DNA of 64,000 nt. Origin: Filosporella fistucella (taxonomy: Eukaryota > Ascomycota > Leotiomycetes > Helotiales). Of this stretch, positions 37,919 to 48,366 are shown in pieces. How positions within the stretch are numbered: position 1 is the stretch's first letter; each line of letters begins with the position of its first letter. The notes under the pieces are model-generated. The model was not told the DNA's origin. It worked only from the letters and a program-made list of their open reading frames with translations, and did no database searches. A program made the translations under genes and the position numbers. The stretch lies in contig JAQJZZ010000013.1 of NCBI GenBank assembly GCA_030077755.1, positions 434,001-498,000 on the forward strand. The letters are read 5' to 3'.

Positions 37919-38512
37919 ATGTGTACTTTGGCCCTCCCAATGTCCATCCGAACCCCCCCCTTGCCTGAACAACCAAAATATCGAGAACGAACGCTGCCTG
38001 AGAGAGTTCAAAGTCGCCCAGATGCATGCCCTAGAGAATGCATTATGGGGATATCTGGTGCTGGCCATCCTGTCGTTGTTCTTGAGGTGAAAGAGAGGCC
38101 CTTTCATGACACAATTATTCACTTCGTGATTGTAAGTTGCTTCTGGAAACCCATCTTGACTTGTCCTTCAAAGCTTTACTAATGTGTTTAGACAACAACT
38201 GAAAATAAGTTTGATCTGCACGAATTTTGAACAGATAGAGTAGGCCATGATGTATATGGCACACAATTGACTCCTATCTTGCATCAGGATACTTCTCCCC
38301 CTCTTCCCCGATACCATTTCCGAGAAGGGGAACTCACGAGACATCAGTCATACATCCGCTGCCCTCAAACTTATGAATTACCGCTCCGAAACTTTGTCCC
38401 TTTTCTAGAATTGGGTATAACCACTCAGAAAATATATTCAGACAGTCTCTGTCAGCTAGACGAAGAATCTTACTATGCAATCATGGAGAAGCTTAGTCTC
38501 ACCCCCGCTTTA
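37919..38512 (+). pseudogene. Possible broken copy of a conserved small fungal protein
   Basis: A first exon from 37919 ends ...GISGAGHPVVVLEVKERP..FVI before a GTAAGT intron (about 38129-38191). The frame resumes (TTTENKFDLHEF), meets one TGA near 38228, and then continues for about 90 codons with SYIRCPQTYELPLRNF and CQLDEESYYAIMEKL. The layout recalls a fungal family of short uncharacterised proteins that begin with a G..HPVV(I/V)L motif and later have SYV..., PL..L and a C-terminal S...L repeat. The family memory is loose. The stop could be removed by an intron I did not find; otherwise a single nonsense mutation disrupted the gene. The frame stays open to 38776 but that tail is not family-like. 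Confidence 0.35.
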
Positions 38513-39066
38513 TACATCTGTACACGAAAAAGTGGCATCCCAAAGGATCCCCGCATCATAAATCTGACAATCTCTGCCATCATATCGAGGAGATCAACAA
38601 GCTGTAAGTTAGCTCAGGTATGGTTTGGACAACATTCAGCTAAGTTGAAAAGGGCGACCTATAATTCCTTCAAGGGAGGGAGCCGAGCCCTCTATGGAAA
38701 GCCCTCTTCGACTCGAAAATTATACTCTGAAGTTCTGATTTCCGACATGGTAGAGAATTTTTTCAACTGGAAATAATTTAGGAAGATGTGACATGAATTT
38801 TCAGAATGATTCCATCTTCTCATTTTGTAGAGGTATTTTCGCAAAGCTGGCACTTATTCTTTCCTCCCTAGATACATGGCTGGTGTCCTTCCATGTAATT
38901 TTACGCTGTCCCATACGGAACACGGCCGACGGACAAGGGTCAAGAATGTGGTGGTGGCGCAGCAACGGTGAACTTCTGAACACGTTAATGCACAATTCTT
39001 TCATATTTTTTTCTTTTTCGACGCGTTCAGTCTTTCTCCAAGACTTCTCTGTTATGGTGAACCAAC

Positions 39067-40626
39067 ATGCTCCACTTGCTGGATATTCAGTGGGCCACGA
39101 TCCCGTTATTTTTCCTTTCAGCTATCATCAGCGTTGCAACACAACCAGCACAACGGAATACCATCCCCGAAGACATCTATTGGAATGTTGTGCATATATC
39201 TCCTGCACAGATACCACTCACAGTGATCTCGAGCTTCCTGAGGTTCGCCAGCTTGCGGGTACTAAATGTCGGTAACTTCTACATATGCATGACAATTACC
39301 TCACAACTGCACATAGAAGATAATAGCCCAGATATTGGGTTTGCAGAACCCGTATTTCGCAAACGGTGTAACAGACTTTTTGCCCTTGCTAGATGGGGAT
39401 TTTTCCTAGCAGCTACGGTTCCACTGTGCATTGGAGTTTTTCTTCTACCAGGAATACCATGGATCAAGTTCTGGGCCAGCTGCTTCACGATTTATTTCGT
39501 ATTTACAGAGACATGTTCATTCTACATTTCGGCCAGCAAAGACATGTACATTTCTATCAGTAAATCCTGGCCTAAGGAATCACTCATGATACTGAGAAGT
39601 CCCGACAAAGATAAAATTGTCGCACTCCAGAAGGCGTATCGAGAAGCTCAACCAGACCCAACATTTTCACAAACTCTCAACGATTGGAAGGAAGGGCTCC
39701 GGACGAAATGGAGCTCTTGTGAAGGCGTTGGCCGTGTTGTCAATTTAATGGAAGGAGGTGAAATTGGGCAAGAAGAATTAGGGACCAAATCTTCAGGAGC
39801 AGCTCGGTCAATGTATCTCAAACTCGCGATGTGGAATGATCATTTTGTCTGGAACTGTGGGCATGCGCGTTGTCTACTACACAAGATATTAGTCTGTTCA
39901 GTGTCCAATATCGCGTACCTACAGGTCGTCATTCCCATTGCTTTACTCGCCTGGATCATGCATGTTGATCTCAGATATTGTTCGATCGCTATCATTACAC
40001 CCCTTTTCGAATTCGAAACGGTTTATAAACTGTTCTGTATCCTTTGGATGATTTCCACGGCCATCTTCTTTTTGATTAGTGCAATTTGCGCCTTCGTTCT
40101 TGCTTCTCACCTGATCATGAAAGTCACCATTTTCGGGTACAAGCTGGCAGAATTGTGTGGGTACTTCATCTTCTCTATCGTGAAGATCGCCTGCGGTGTT
40201 GCTCTTTTCTTTCCCGTCGTCTATCTGGGAATTGCCAAAGTCATAATCAAACCATTGCCGACACCAACATTAGTAGCCTGGCCAGTAGAAGCTGTTATGT
40301 ATGGATGCTGTATCACAACTGCTGTTTGGCTAGCGAAGGCTCTCGTGGGTGAGAACGCAGGTGGGGATCAGGAAGATGGAGGTGCAGTGCTTGATGTCAA
40401 GGATTGGGAAGTTGGAAGTCCCTTGGCCCAGGCAGGAAACACTGAGTCAAAACAAATCGAATCAAGCAGGGACATTTCGCAGACGGCAAGAAAGAAAGCC
40501 GAAGCCAACGACAATGATCGCGAGGCCGAGCTGTTTATTTATGTCCAGAACCTTCTTTTGGTGCCAGCTACACTATTCTGGTACTTATTTTGCTTTCATC
40601 ATCCAGATATCCCTCTGTTGAGATAG
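39067..40626 (+). CDS. Predicted multi-pass membrane protein, unknown function
   Basis: Intronless, 519 residues, ATG at 39067. Hydrophobic segments: residues 8-25 (WATIPLFFLSAIISVA), 48-75, 115-155 (FFLAATVPLCIGVFLLPGIP, FWASCFTIYFVF), 280-305 (VVIPIALLAWIMHVDL), 322-350 (LFCILWMISTAIFFLISAIC), 365-395 (YFIFSIVKIACGVALFF) and 410-430, giving about seven to nine helices. A hydrophilic loop (about 180-255) and a charged region (about 435-490) separate them; another hydrophobic stretch sits near the C-terminus. No family recognised. Long uninterrupted frame and codon quality make it a real gene. Confidence 0.72.
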   Translation: MLHLLDIQWATIPLFFLSAIISVATQPAQRNTIPEDIYWNVVHISPAQIPLTVISSFLRFASLRVLNVGNFYICMTITSQLHIEDNSPDIGFAEPVFRKRCNRLFALARWGFFLAATVPLCIGVFLLPGIPWIKFWASCFTIYFVFTETCSFYISASKDMYISISKSWPKESLMILRSPDKDKIVALQKAYREAQPDPTFSQTLNDWKEGLRTKWSSCEGVGRVVNLMEGGEIGQEELGTKSSGAARSMYLKLAMWNDHFVWNCGHARCLLHKILVCSVSNIAYLQVVIPIALLAWIMHVDLRYCSIAIITPLFEFETVYKLFCILWMISTAIFFLISAICAFVLASHLIMKVTIFGYKLAELCGYFIFSIVKIACGVALFFPVVYLGIAKVIIKPLPTPTLVAWPVEAVMYGCCITTAVWLAKALVGENAGGDQEDGGAVLDVKDWEVGSPLAQAGNTESKQIESSRDISQTARKKAEANDNDREAELFIYVQNLLLVPATLFWYLFCFHHPDIPLLR

Positions 40627-41784
40627 GCTGGTTCCTTGCAAAGTCTCTGATGTTTGATATTAAAATCACTACGTTGGAATTATATCTTCTTTTACCTGAG
40701 ATGACGTTCAGGATTGTGTGTAAATATGTAAGATACAAAAGTGAAGGACCCCGAATTCGAGGTATCCTTTGGAGCCTAAATAGGCTAGAGTACGCTATAT
40801 AGGGTGCAACTCGGAAAGATCACAGTATCCTAGAGCGTATAGTGGGCGTCTATAGGAGGCACAACATACTTGTCCACTGTAGAAGTTTAGGTTGTTAGCC
40901 GATTTTCAATATACATTCCAGTATTGGTTATACGCATCCCATCGCTATTCTCTTGTCACAATATTATCGAACCGGGATGAAATGAGTGTCCATATCACGT
41001 GACTGGCAGGCGGAAATGGAAAGCCTGGAATGCGCCGTTGTCAACCCCCGTCACGCCCAATTCAATGATTCTCATGCTAAGCTGGCTCATATTTATTCTG
41101 CAAAGGTTCAAGTCAATCTTTTTGCTCTTCCTCGAATTGATATCACAGATGAGATGTCCGTTAAGTATTCGATCCAGATGCTTCACAGCCTTCACTATCC
41201 ACTGACAATATTCAACGCTCCGACGAGGGCTACATTTTACGAAGAGGAGTTTACGCAGCTACCAAAAGCAAAGTAAAGCTAGCAATTCCTGCAGGAGCGT
41301 GCACAAATCGGGCATGAGCGAATACAAAAAGCTTAATTGATTGGCCAAATGCTTAACGCGACTCACCGGAAAGGAATAAGCCAAAAACAACGAATACATG
41401 CTTCCTCATTACCCAAACGAGGAGATCCTTGTCGGGCCATTCCTTTGCGCTTCGAAAGACGACAAGTTTACCTATTTTCGCCCCATTTTTGGTCTTATTC
41501 TCAAAAACAAGTTGCTCCGGCCCGAACTGCTTGACATCTTGCTATATCCGGATATCCTTGGTATTGAAGCAATATCCGATGAGAACTTTCATTTGCCCGA
41601 ACTTGGAGTGGTTTTGACGTCGATAGAGGGGATAGTATCTCCCGAAGACATCTTGACTCACATTTCGTCTTACATTTGACAGCGATAGTAGGGCCATTAT
41701 GCCAATTGAAGGATATAGAGATCAAGTCGTAAAATTTGCGTTTCTTATTTATACTTCATTGCCGCAAGCTTCTATATTTTCTAA
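40627..41784. other. Intergenic, weak frames only
   Basis: Contains an open plus-strand frame at 41398-41679 (begins MLPHYPNEEILVGPFLC, 93 residues) and another at 40986-41276. Both are protein-like but short and unrecognised; a small gene or an exon is possible. The right end is the promoter of the DJ-1 gene. Confidence 0.45.
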
Positions 41785-42540
41785 ATGAATCAAGAACCTT
41801 CTCCCTCTTCAAATTTCAATTTCAATATCAATCTCGCCATTCCTTCGAAAATAACCATGTCTCCCCCTCCTCTCAAAGTCCTCTTCACTCTCCACCCGGC
41901 CCTCGACACCCTCGACATTGCCGGGCCATTCGAGCTCCTCACCCAAGCCTCTCACACTCCATTTGATACTTCTGGCGAGCGAACCTCTCGTGTCTTTTCA
42001 ACCACAATAACAGCTGTTTCAGAGCAAACCACCACCGGCCAAAACCTTTCTCTAAAACGACATATCTCTATTGAAGAAGCTCATTCGACATTGTCTGACT
42101 ACGATGTCCTCGTTATTCCTGGTGGTGGCTCACCCGGCGTTTTGGAAGGGAAGACAGAACCAATCCATCTTATCAAAGCCTTTGCGTCTCTTCCAAAGAA
42201 ACCAGATGGAGGGGTGAGGTTCATTCTCACGGTTTGCACTGGTGCTCTTTTCGCAGCTGAAGCAGGTGTTTTGGATGGCTTGAGCGCAACAACTCACCCG
42301 CTTTACTACGATAAGCTGAGGGAGATCACGGGCCGTTTTGGGGCGACGGACGTTAAGGAGGAGAGATATGTTGTCAACAAAGTTGATGAAGAGAAGGGAT
42401 TGAGAATTGTGACCGCGGGAGGGGTGAGTTGTGGTTTGGATGCTAGTTTGTGGTTGATTGGGGAGGTAGCGGGTGCGGCTAGCTTGGAGAGAACTGCGGA
42501 GTTGGTGATGTATGCTTATAGAAAGGGTGTTGTTATTTAG
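41785..42540 (+). CDS. DJ-1/PfpI-family protein
   Basis: Intronless; 251 residues from 41785, or 227 from the second ATG at 41857 (MSPPPLKVLFTLHPALDTLD), which fits the family start better because it sits right before the first beta strand. The fold is shown by LDIAGPFELLTQA, YDVLVIPGGGSPGVLE and the nucleophile elbow FILTVCTGALFAAEAG (Cys at residue 151 from the first ATG), followed by ATTHPLYYDKLREITG and VTAGGVSCGLDASLWLIGEV. This set is typical of the isonitrile-hydratase/AraC-like subgroup of class I glutamine-amidotransferase-like proteins. Substrate unknown. The extra N-terminal 24 residues are Asn/Ser/Phe-rich and probably not translated. Confidence 0.88.
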   Translation: MNQEPSPSSNFNFNINLAIPSKITMSPPPLKVLFTLHPALDTLDIAGPFELLTQASHTPFDTSGERTSRVFSTTITAVSEQTTTGQNLSLKRHISIEEAHSTLSDYDVLVIPGGGSPGVLEGKTEPIHLIKAFASLPKKPDGGVRFILTVCTGALFAAEAGVLDGLSATTHPLYYDKLREITGRFGATDVKEERYVVNKVDEEKGLRIVTAGGVSCGLDASLWLIGEVAGAASLERTAELVMYAYRKGVVI

Positions 42541-43821
42541 AGGGATCTGGGAAGGAAATATCGAGTATATGGATCTCTTGAAGCGATGCAATCATGTTGA
42601 TTTTAGGGAGAATGAAGTCATCCCGGCTTGCATGGCGCAAGATCGTTTGCGGCTTTGAAGATCTTCTTTTCTACCAAAGCCAAAGGCATAAATTAGATTG
42701 ACTGGAAATCGTTAGGGAGTATTCAGAGCTTTTAAAGGTTTTCACTTATATGACATTACGAAGTGAGGACCCAGTGGAGACATTGTCTCGAGGTAAATCT
42801 GGACCGTGGGCTGGCTCCTTCAACCGCTTCGAGGTTGAAAGCAAATATTTATTCATCAACCACTCTGGGCAGGAACGCAATGATGAGCTACAAACACACT
42901 CATTTAGCATTGATACACAAATACACAACATGCCAACTTAACAACCCCAAGAAGTCAATACAATGAAGTGTTGTCAACATTCACGTGATACCAGATGGGC
43001 CGCTACCCCAGTCTCCCTTGGCAGTGAACCTATTCTCTGACCTCTGCTCTCCTCTCTCGAAACATCACCCACAATCATACAAAACCGATACTCCAAAGCT
43101 CCTAATAACGAAACAATCTGATTATCGCTTCAAAGGACATTTCTTCGGCAACTGAAGGAACTTTATCGGTCCAGCTCAAATACCGGGCATTTGACATTTT
43201 TCATTTGATCATGCATTCTGTGCCTCTCGCTATCGAGCACGTCTTTTCGTCCCTAGTCCATGTAATACTTCTTCTTGCAGCTCCCCGTCTTCTAGTTCTT
43301 GCCGTCGGCCAACGTCAATCCACAAGGATTGAAGAGATATGAGAAGTCTCATCAATTTCGCGATATTTACATAAGCTATTTTCCCGTGAGCGTGATGCGA
43401 TCAAGGTTTAGGGAGTTGCAAAATGCAAGAGAGCATGATCACCGCAAAGTTTTATGAGAACTATGCTCAAAAGAAAATTATCGCTCTATTCTCATCTTTT
43501 CGGTCTTTCCAATTTCATACAACTTGAATCATAATTTTCAAATTGTTGGAAAGCCCCGCAGCAATGCGAGATAGTGGATAGATGGAAGCACGTCTTTACC
43601 TGTCAAATTGACGCATCTCGCCTCAATATGTAAGTTCTATTATTTGGGCGGCGTTATGCGATGGGTTGAATTCCACATATCGGTGCCGATGAAAAGCATA
43701 TAAACTCCACATCGAGGCCACTTCTTTGGTTCTGGCAACGTTTTCTGAGGCAATGCTCTGCATTTCTTGATTCATTACGTTGCATTTCTTTCCATATTTG
43801 ACATCGAAAATTTGAGGCAAA
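42541..43821. other. Intergenic, no gene seen
   Basis: 1.3 kb between the DJ-1 gene and the MFS permease, same orientation. Only short shadow frames. Must hold the permease promoter. Confidence 0.6.
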
Positions 43822-45935
43822 ATGGGGGTCAAGGAGATTTCTATTAAAACTCCGACCAATCTATCGGATTCTGATGAGAAGCTCGGTGTGTCAGACGGGG
43901 AACTCGATAGTCCAATCGTGGACGCCATCGACCCGAAGGAAGAACGAGCATTTGTTTGTTCATTCAGTCCGTCAAGCTGCAATCGCTAAATGAAGTTTCA
44001 GGTGTGGCGACTTGACTTATTTTTCCTGGTGGTTGGCTTCCTCGGGTACACATTCAAGTACATCGATCAAACGAACATTGTAAGAGTGTCACTATCCATC
44101 TAGCTCCCTCCAACTAATATATCCCAAGAGCAATGCATATGTTTCTGGTATGAAGGAGGACTTAAAACTTTATGGAAATGAGCTCAATTATTTTACGACT
44201 TACTTCAAGTGAGTACGCCACGGATCTTAACAAGCGACTCGAACTGATTCATTCTCCAGCATCGGATATATGGTGATGTTGTATATCTCATGTATCACGA
44301 TTTCGTATATTGGACCATCAGTGTGGCTGCCAGCGTGTGAGGTAATCTATAATGAGCTCTATCGAAGTTCTGAGGTTGGCTAACGTATGGGACAGGTCAT
44401 ATGGGGTATCTTGACATGTTGCCTATCAACTGTCAATAAGTCGGAACAGGTACAAATCTGATTTCACCAAGTACCTTGCCAGAGCTGATATTTGATATAG
44501 GTCTATGGCATTCGATTCCTCATCGGTTTCTTTGAAGGATGTACATGGCCTGGCTATTTCACAATAATCAGGTATGTCTCACACGGCAATTTTCTCAAGT
44601 GGAAGACCAATGTTTTAGTCAATGGTATCTACCACATGAAATGGCACTACGAATGAGCCTTTACAATATTGCTCAACCTGTTGGTGCAATGTTATCTGGC
44701 GCAATGCAAGGCGCATTATCAACAAATCTTGATGGTGTTGGAGGCCGTTCGGGTTGGAGATGGGCTTTCATTATCAATGTGAGAGGCTCCCCATGCACTT
44801 TCTGTTTTGCACATGAATAAAGCTAACGAGATCAGGGCGTATGCACGATATTTGTTGCTCTACTTGCCTTCTTTGCTCTACCAGGATTTGTATGATATGG
44901 TTCCACAAGTTGAGTTCATGCTGATAATCCATAGCCTGAACGTCAAAACCCTCTTTCCAAATGGTACCTCAAGCCAAGACATATAGGCAAGTATACACCT
45001 ATCACTTTTAATTTCATTCGTTAACAGTAGTCCAGAAATCGCCCTCGCTCGATCCCGTCGAGTCGGTCGCAAACCTCAAGTCGGCATCACACCAAAGAGT
45101 TTCCTTCGATGCTTTACTTTCTGGCAATTATGGGCCTTTGCTAGTGAGTTGTTCTCCCATCATTTTGCGAACGACTCTCATATAGAACAGTTGTCTGGTC
45201 GATTGGTGCCAACACAACACCTACCAATTATTTCAACCTCTGGCTCAAGTCGCTCAAAAATCCGGATGGGAAACTGAAATAGTAAATACTCTTTTCTCTG
45301 CCTCGGAACATTCCATATTGACCTAAAGCAGTACAGTCGCAAAACTCAACTACCTCCCCATAGCAGGTCAAGCCATCGCTCTCGTCTGCGAGCTTTTGTT
45401 CAGCGGTTTCAGCGATTACTTCCAAACCCGCTTTCCTTTCCTGGTCGGACATTCAGTAAGCTCCCTGCCCTCCCTTCCCGTCAACCCCAGATTAGTTAAT
45501 TCCACAATTCAGGCGATCAACATAACCTCCCTCATCATCCTCATCATCCGCCCTTCCAATCAACACCTCTACATGGCCGGTTTCTACCTCAACTACATCG
45601 GCGCCGTATCCACCATGCTAGTCTGTGCCTGGGCCTCCTCATATCTTGAATCAGAACCACAGGTTCGTACCGTACTATTCGCTACAGGAACTATTCTCTC
45701 GTATTTGCAGAGTGCGTTTGTGCCGCTTGCTGCGTATCCGGCTAAAGAGGCACCGAGGTGGAGGATTGGTGCGAAGTTGTATCTGGCGTTTGCGGCTGTG
45801 GCGTTGGCGATCAATTGTGGGATTTGGGTTGCGTTGAAGGGGGTTAAGGGAGGTGGGTTTGGGAAGAGGACTGTGGGGAATGGAGCGGTGGAGAGGGAGG
45901 AGGAGGGAGGTGAGAAGAGGAAGGAGAAGGTTTAA
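43822..45935 (+). CDS. MFS permease, anion:cation symporter (DAL5/TNA1/vitamin) family
   Basis: Twelve-helix plasma-membrane transporter, about nine exons. The first exon (43822-43953, 44 codons) ends IDPKEERAF and joins through a 48-nt intron (43954-44001) to VWRLDLFFLV. Family features: YIDQTNI at the end of helix 1, SGMKEDLKLYGNELNYFTTYFNIGY, CLSTVNKSEQ, YGIRFLIGFFEGCTWPGYFTIIS-type helix 4-5 region, SGWRWAFIINGV, a central loop with FPER.NPLSKWYL, TPKSFLRCFTFWQLWAFA, then STYDYFQTRF-like cytosolic region (SGFSDYFQTRFPF) and the C-terminal helices YLNYIGAVSTMLVCAWASSYL and AKLYLAFAAVALAINCGIWV. C-terminus lysine-rich. Substrates of this family include allantoate, nicotinate, biotin or pantothenate; which one is not readable. 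Confidence 0.85.
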
Positions 45936-46362
45936 GCTAGGCTTTCGGAGGGTGTGATATGGTCTCTATACTATAAGATGTTACGAGAAGGAGTAGAATT
46001 GAGATTGAAATGCAGGAAGGTGGAGGAAGGAAGTATGATCTTCACCTCACATAACACAAAACACCTCATCCTCCGGCAAAAAGTAAAAGTAGATCAAATC
46101 TCTATGATTTCAATATCATCGATCTAGGATTATCTAGATCTTCTTAAACCGACGCGCGAAAACAAATCTGCTATACGCCTTCATCGTAACGCTTGCCCTT
46201 ATCTTGGAATACTGGCATCCCCGAAAATAGAACCGCATCATCCCATCACTCCTCGAACTACCCTCTTTCGAAAGCAAAGTTCCTCTTCTAAAAAGCGGTA
46301 TCCTTCTCACTAACCTGAACCCCACTATCTCCTTAATCAATCAATCTCCATCCCATCCCATC
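45936..46362. other. Convergent 3' regions
   Basis: Between the permease (plus) and the two-exon minus-strand gene; expected to be 3' UTR. No gene seen. Confidence 0.6.
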
Positions 46363-47012
46363 CTATCCCTCTCCATCCCACCACCCATCTCTTCCCCCTA
46401 ATTCCCACCAAACAGCCCCCAATCTCTCCTTAAACCCCCCTAACATTTCCTCCCTCTCCCCTCCCTTCTTTCCCCCTCCTACTCTATCTCCACCACCATC
46501 CCCCCTTTTAAAAACCGCCGGAAAATACGCTTTAATAAAAAACTCCTTATCTGTTTGCTTCTCCATCTCCATAGCGTGTTTGTATAACAAGGTAGCGAGA
46601 CGGTTTGCTTCTGCTAGGAGAGAGGAGGGGGAGTAATAGATTGAAGGATCGAGGAAGAAGAGGGATTGGGTTGGGGAGAGGGTTGTGAGGAGGTAGGGGA
46701 GTGTTGTGTTGGTTGTGGTAGATGAGGGAGAGGAGGGAGAGGTGGTGGTGGTAGTAGTAAGAGGGTTAAAGGGGGGAGGGGTGGTTGATGAGGTTAGAGA
46801 GGAAGAAGAGGAGCATTGTGTGCGGAGCGTACTCTGTTTTTTCTTGGTTAGTATTCTCTCTCATATAAACATAGTACCCAATTATCTAAAGCAGATATAG
46901 TTAAGGTAGAGAAAGTCTGAATGAAAGAGTAAAAGAAAGAGGGAAATCCTACAATCAATGCCAAATTCGAGAAATATTCTCTTGCTTGCTTTTCGCCGAA
47001 GAGAGGAGACAT
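46363..47012 (-). CDS. Hypothetical protein, two exons, Ser/Thr-rich with a charged C-terminus
   Basis: Not recognised, but the model is coherent. Exon 1 (47012-46953) is 20 codons, MSPLFGEKQAREYFSNLALI, ending at a GTAGGA donor. A 119-nt intron (46834-46952) ends AAAACAG and the second exon (46833-46363) stays open for 156 codons: STLRTQCSSSSSLTSS, a Ser/Thr/Pro stretch, TLPYLLTTLSPTQSLFFLDP, LLAEANRLATLLYKHAMEMEKQTDKEFFIKAYFPAVFKR and a Gly-rich end with GAVWWELGG. Total 176 residues, no signal peptide or helix. The mixture of short helical region and linker suggests a small regulatory or scaffold protein. The opposite strand also has a frame there but of much lower complexity. Confidence 0.65.
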
Positions 47013-48300
47013 GACCTCGTTTTCTCCTGTTTTTCTGTCTTCCCTTTTTCCCTTTCCCTCTTCTTTCCCTCTGCTTCTGTCTCTCTTTCGCTTTCCTCCT
47101 AATCTCAAATCTCTCTTCCTCTAATTCTCAACTCTACACTCCGAACTTGGCTTCTGGTATTAGATCTCGGATTTTAGATCGCTGATCGCAGTGTTTTGTG
47201 CTTCGATCTGAGATCTGAGATTTGTACTTGGAGGTTGGAGGTTGGAGGTAGTGTATGAGATAGATCGTCTTTTGCCTTGGTTGATTCGTTTTGCTTTGAC
47301 GCAAAGGAGGAGGTAAAGGAAGGAGATGAGATGAAGTGGTGTATGAGATAGTGTGGTATGGCTTCATCCGTACATGCGTTTTGTGTTTGAAATTGAAATC
47401 GAGGTTGAAAGCGAAATTAGATGGATGGGATCTAAAGCTACAAGAAATCTCCATCCTCACGTTATTAATTCAAATTCGAAATTAAAGTTGAATTACACAC
47501 TCGAATCGGAGACCCGACTTGGAGACTTGAATTGAATATTTAGATTGAGATATATATAGTCGGTGATGCTCGTCTTTCGTCTTAATTCCAAAGAAAGAAG
47601 TGTCTCTACTCGGAGCAATAAGCTGAAGCTTCTTCTTGATATTCTTGATATCTAATCTCCTCCTTCAACCGCCTCTCGTCGATCTCGATACACTTGTATT
47701 AAGTATTAAGGATTAAATTAAAGATTCCGCGGTTGATAATTTGAGAAAGCGTTAACATAAGTCGAGGTGTAAGGCACTTCTTCAAGGTGTAGTGGTTTGG
47801 TCTGAATCCATACTTGAAGCTGTACATAAAATCGAGTTTAAACTTTGTCTTCCTTAGTAACTTGAGCTTGATAAAATCAATTTAAGTCCACGATACCTCA
47901 AATTTCGTTCCTTTACTCCTAGATCTATATCTAGAATTCAAGTTGGATCTACCTGTAATATATAGCCTTAGCATCGAAAAATATAAATATAATTTTTCCA
48001 CTTCTATTGACCGATTTGAAGACTACTTTTTCCTCCCCTAGGTATAAGAAGGACTTTATGACAAAATCCAAGTCTAAACTCAACTTTTAACTAAGGGAAG
48101 AGGAATAAGAATAAATAACTAAATAATTAAAGGAAATGCTTCAAAAATTAAATCAAATTCAAGTTCTTAACTCTAATTAAATTCAATTTCCTTTCATTGG
48201 TACTTACATCTTCTATTATATTTCCCCTTCCCTTTTCGTTTCTTTCATATATTCTACCTTCCCCTTTTATTTCCCTTTCCTATTCACTTTACTTTCTGTG

Positions 48301-48366
48301 TCTTTTATTTATTTCTTATCTTTTATTCTTTCTCCTCCTTCTCCTCCTTCTCCTTCTCCCTCTCTC
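48301..48366. repeat. Pyrimidine-rich low-complexity tract with CTCCTT repeats
   Basis: Almost purely C and T, with repeated TTCTCC and CTCCTT units. Likely a slippage-prone microsatellite. Confidence 0.7.
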
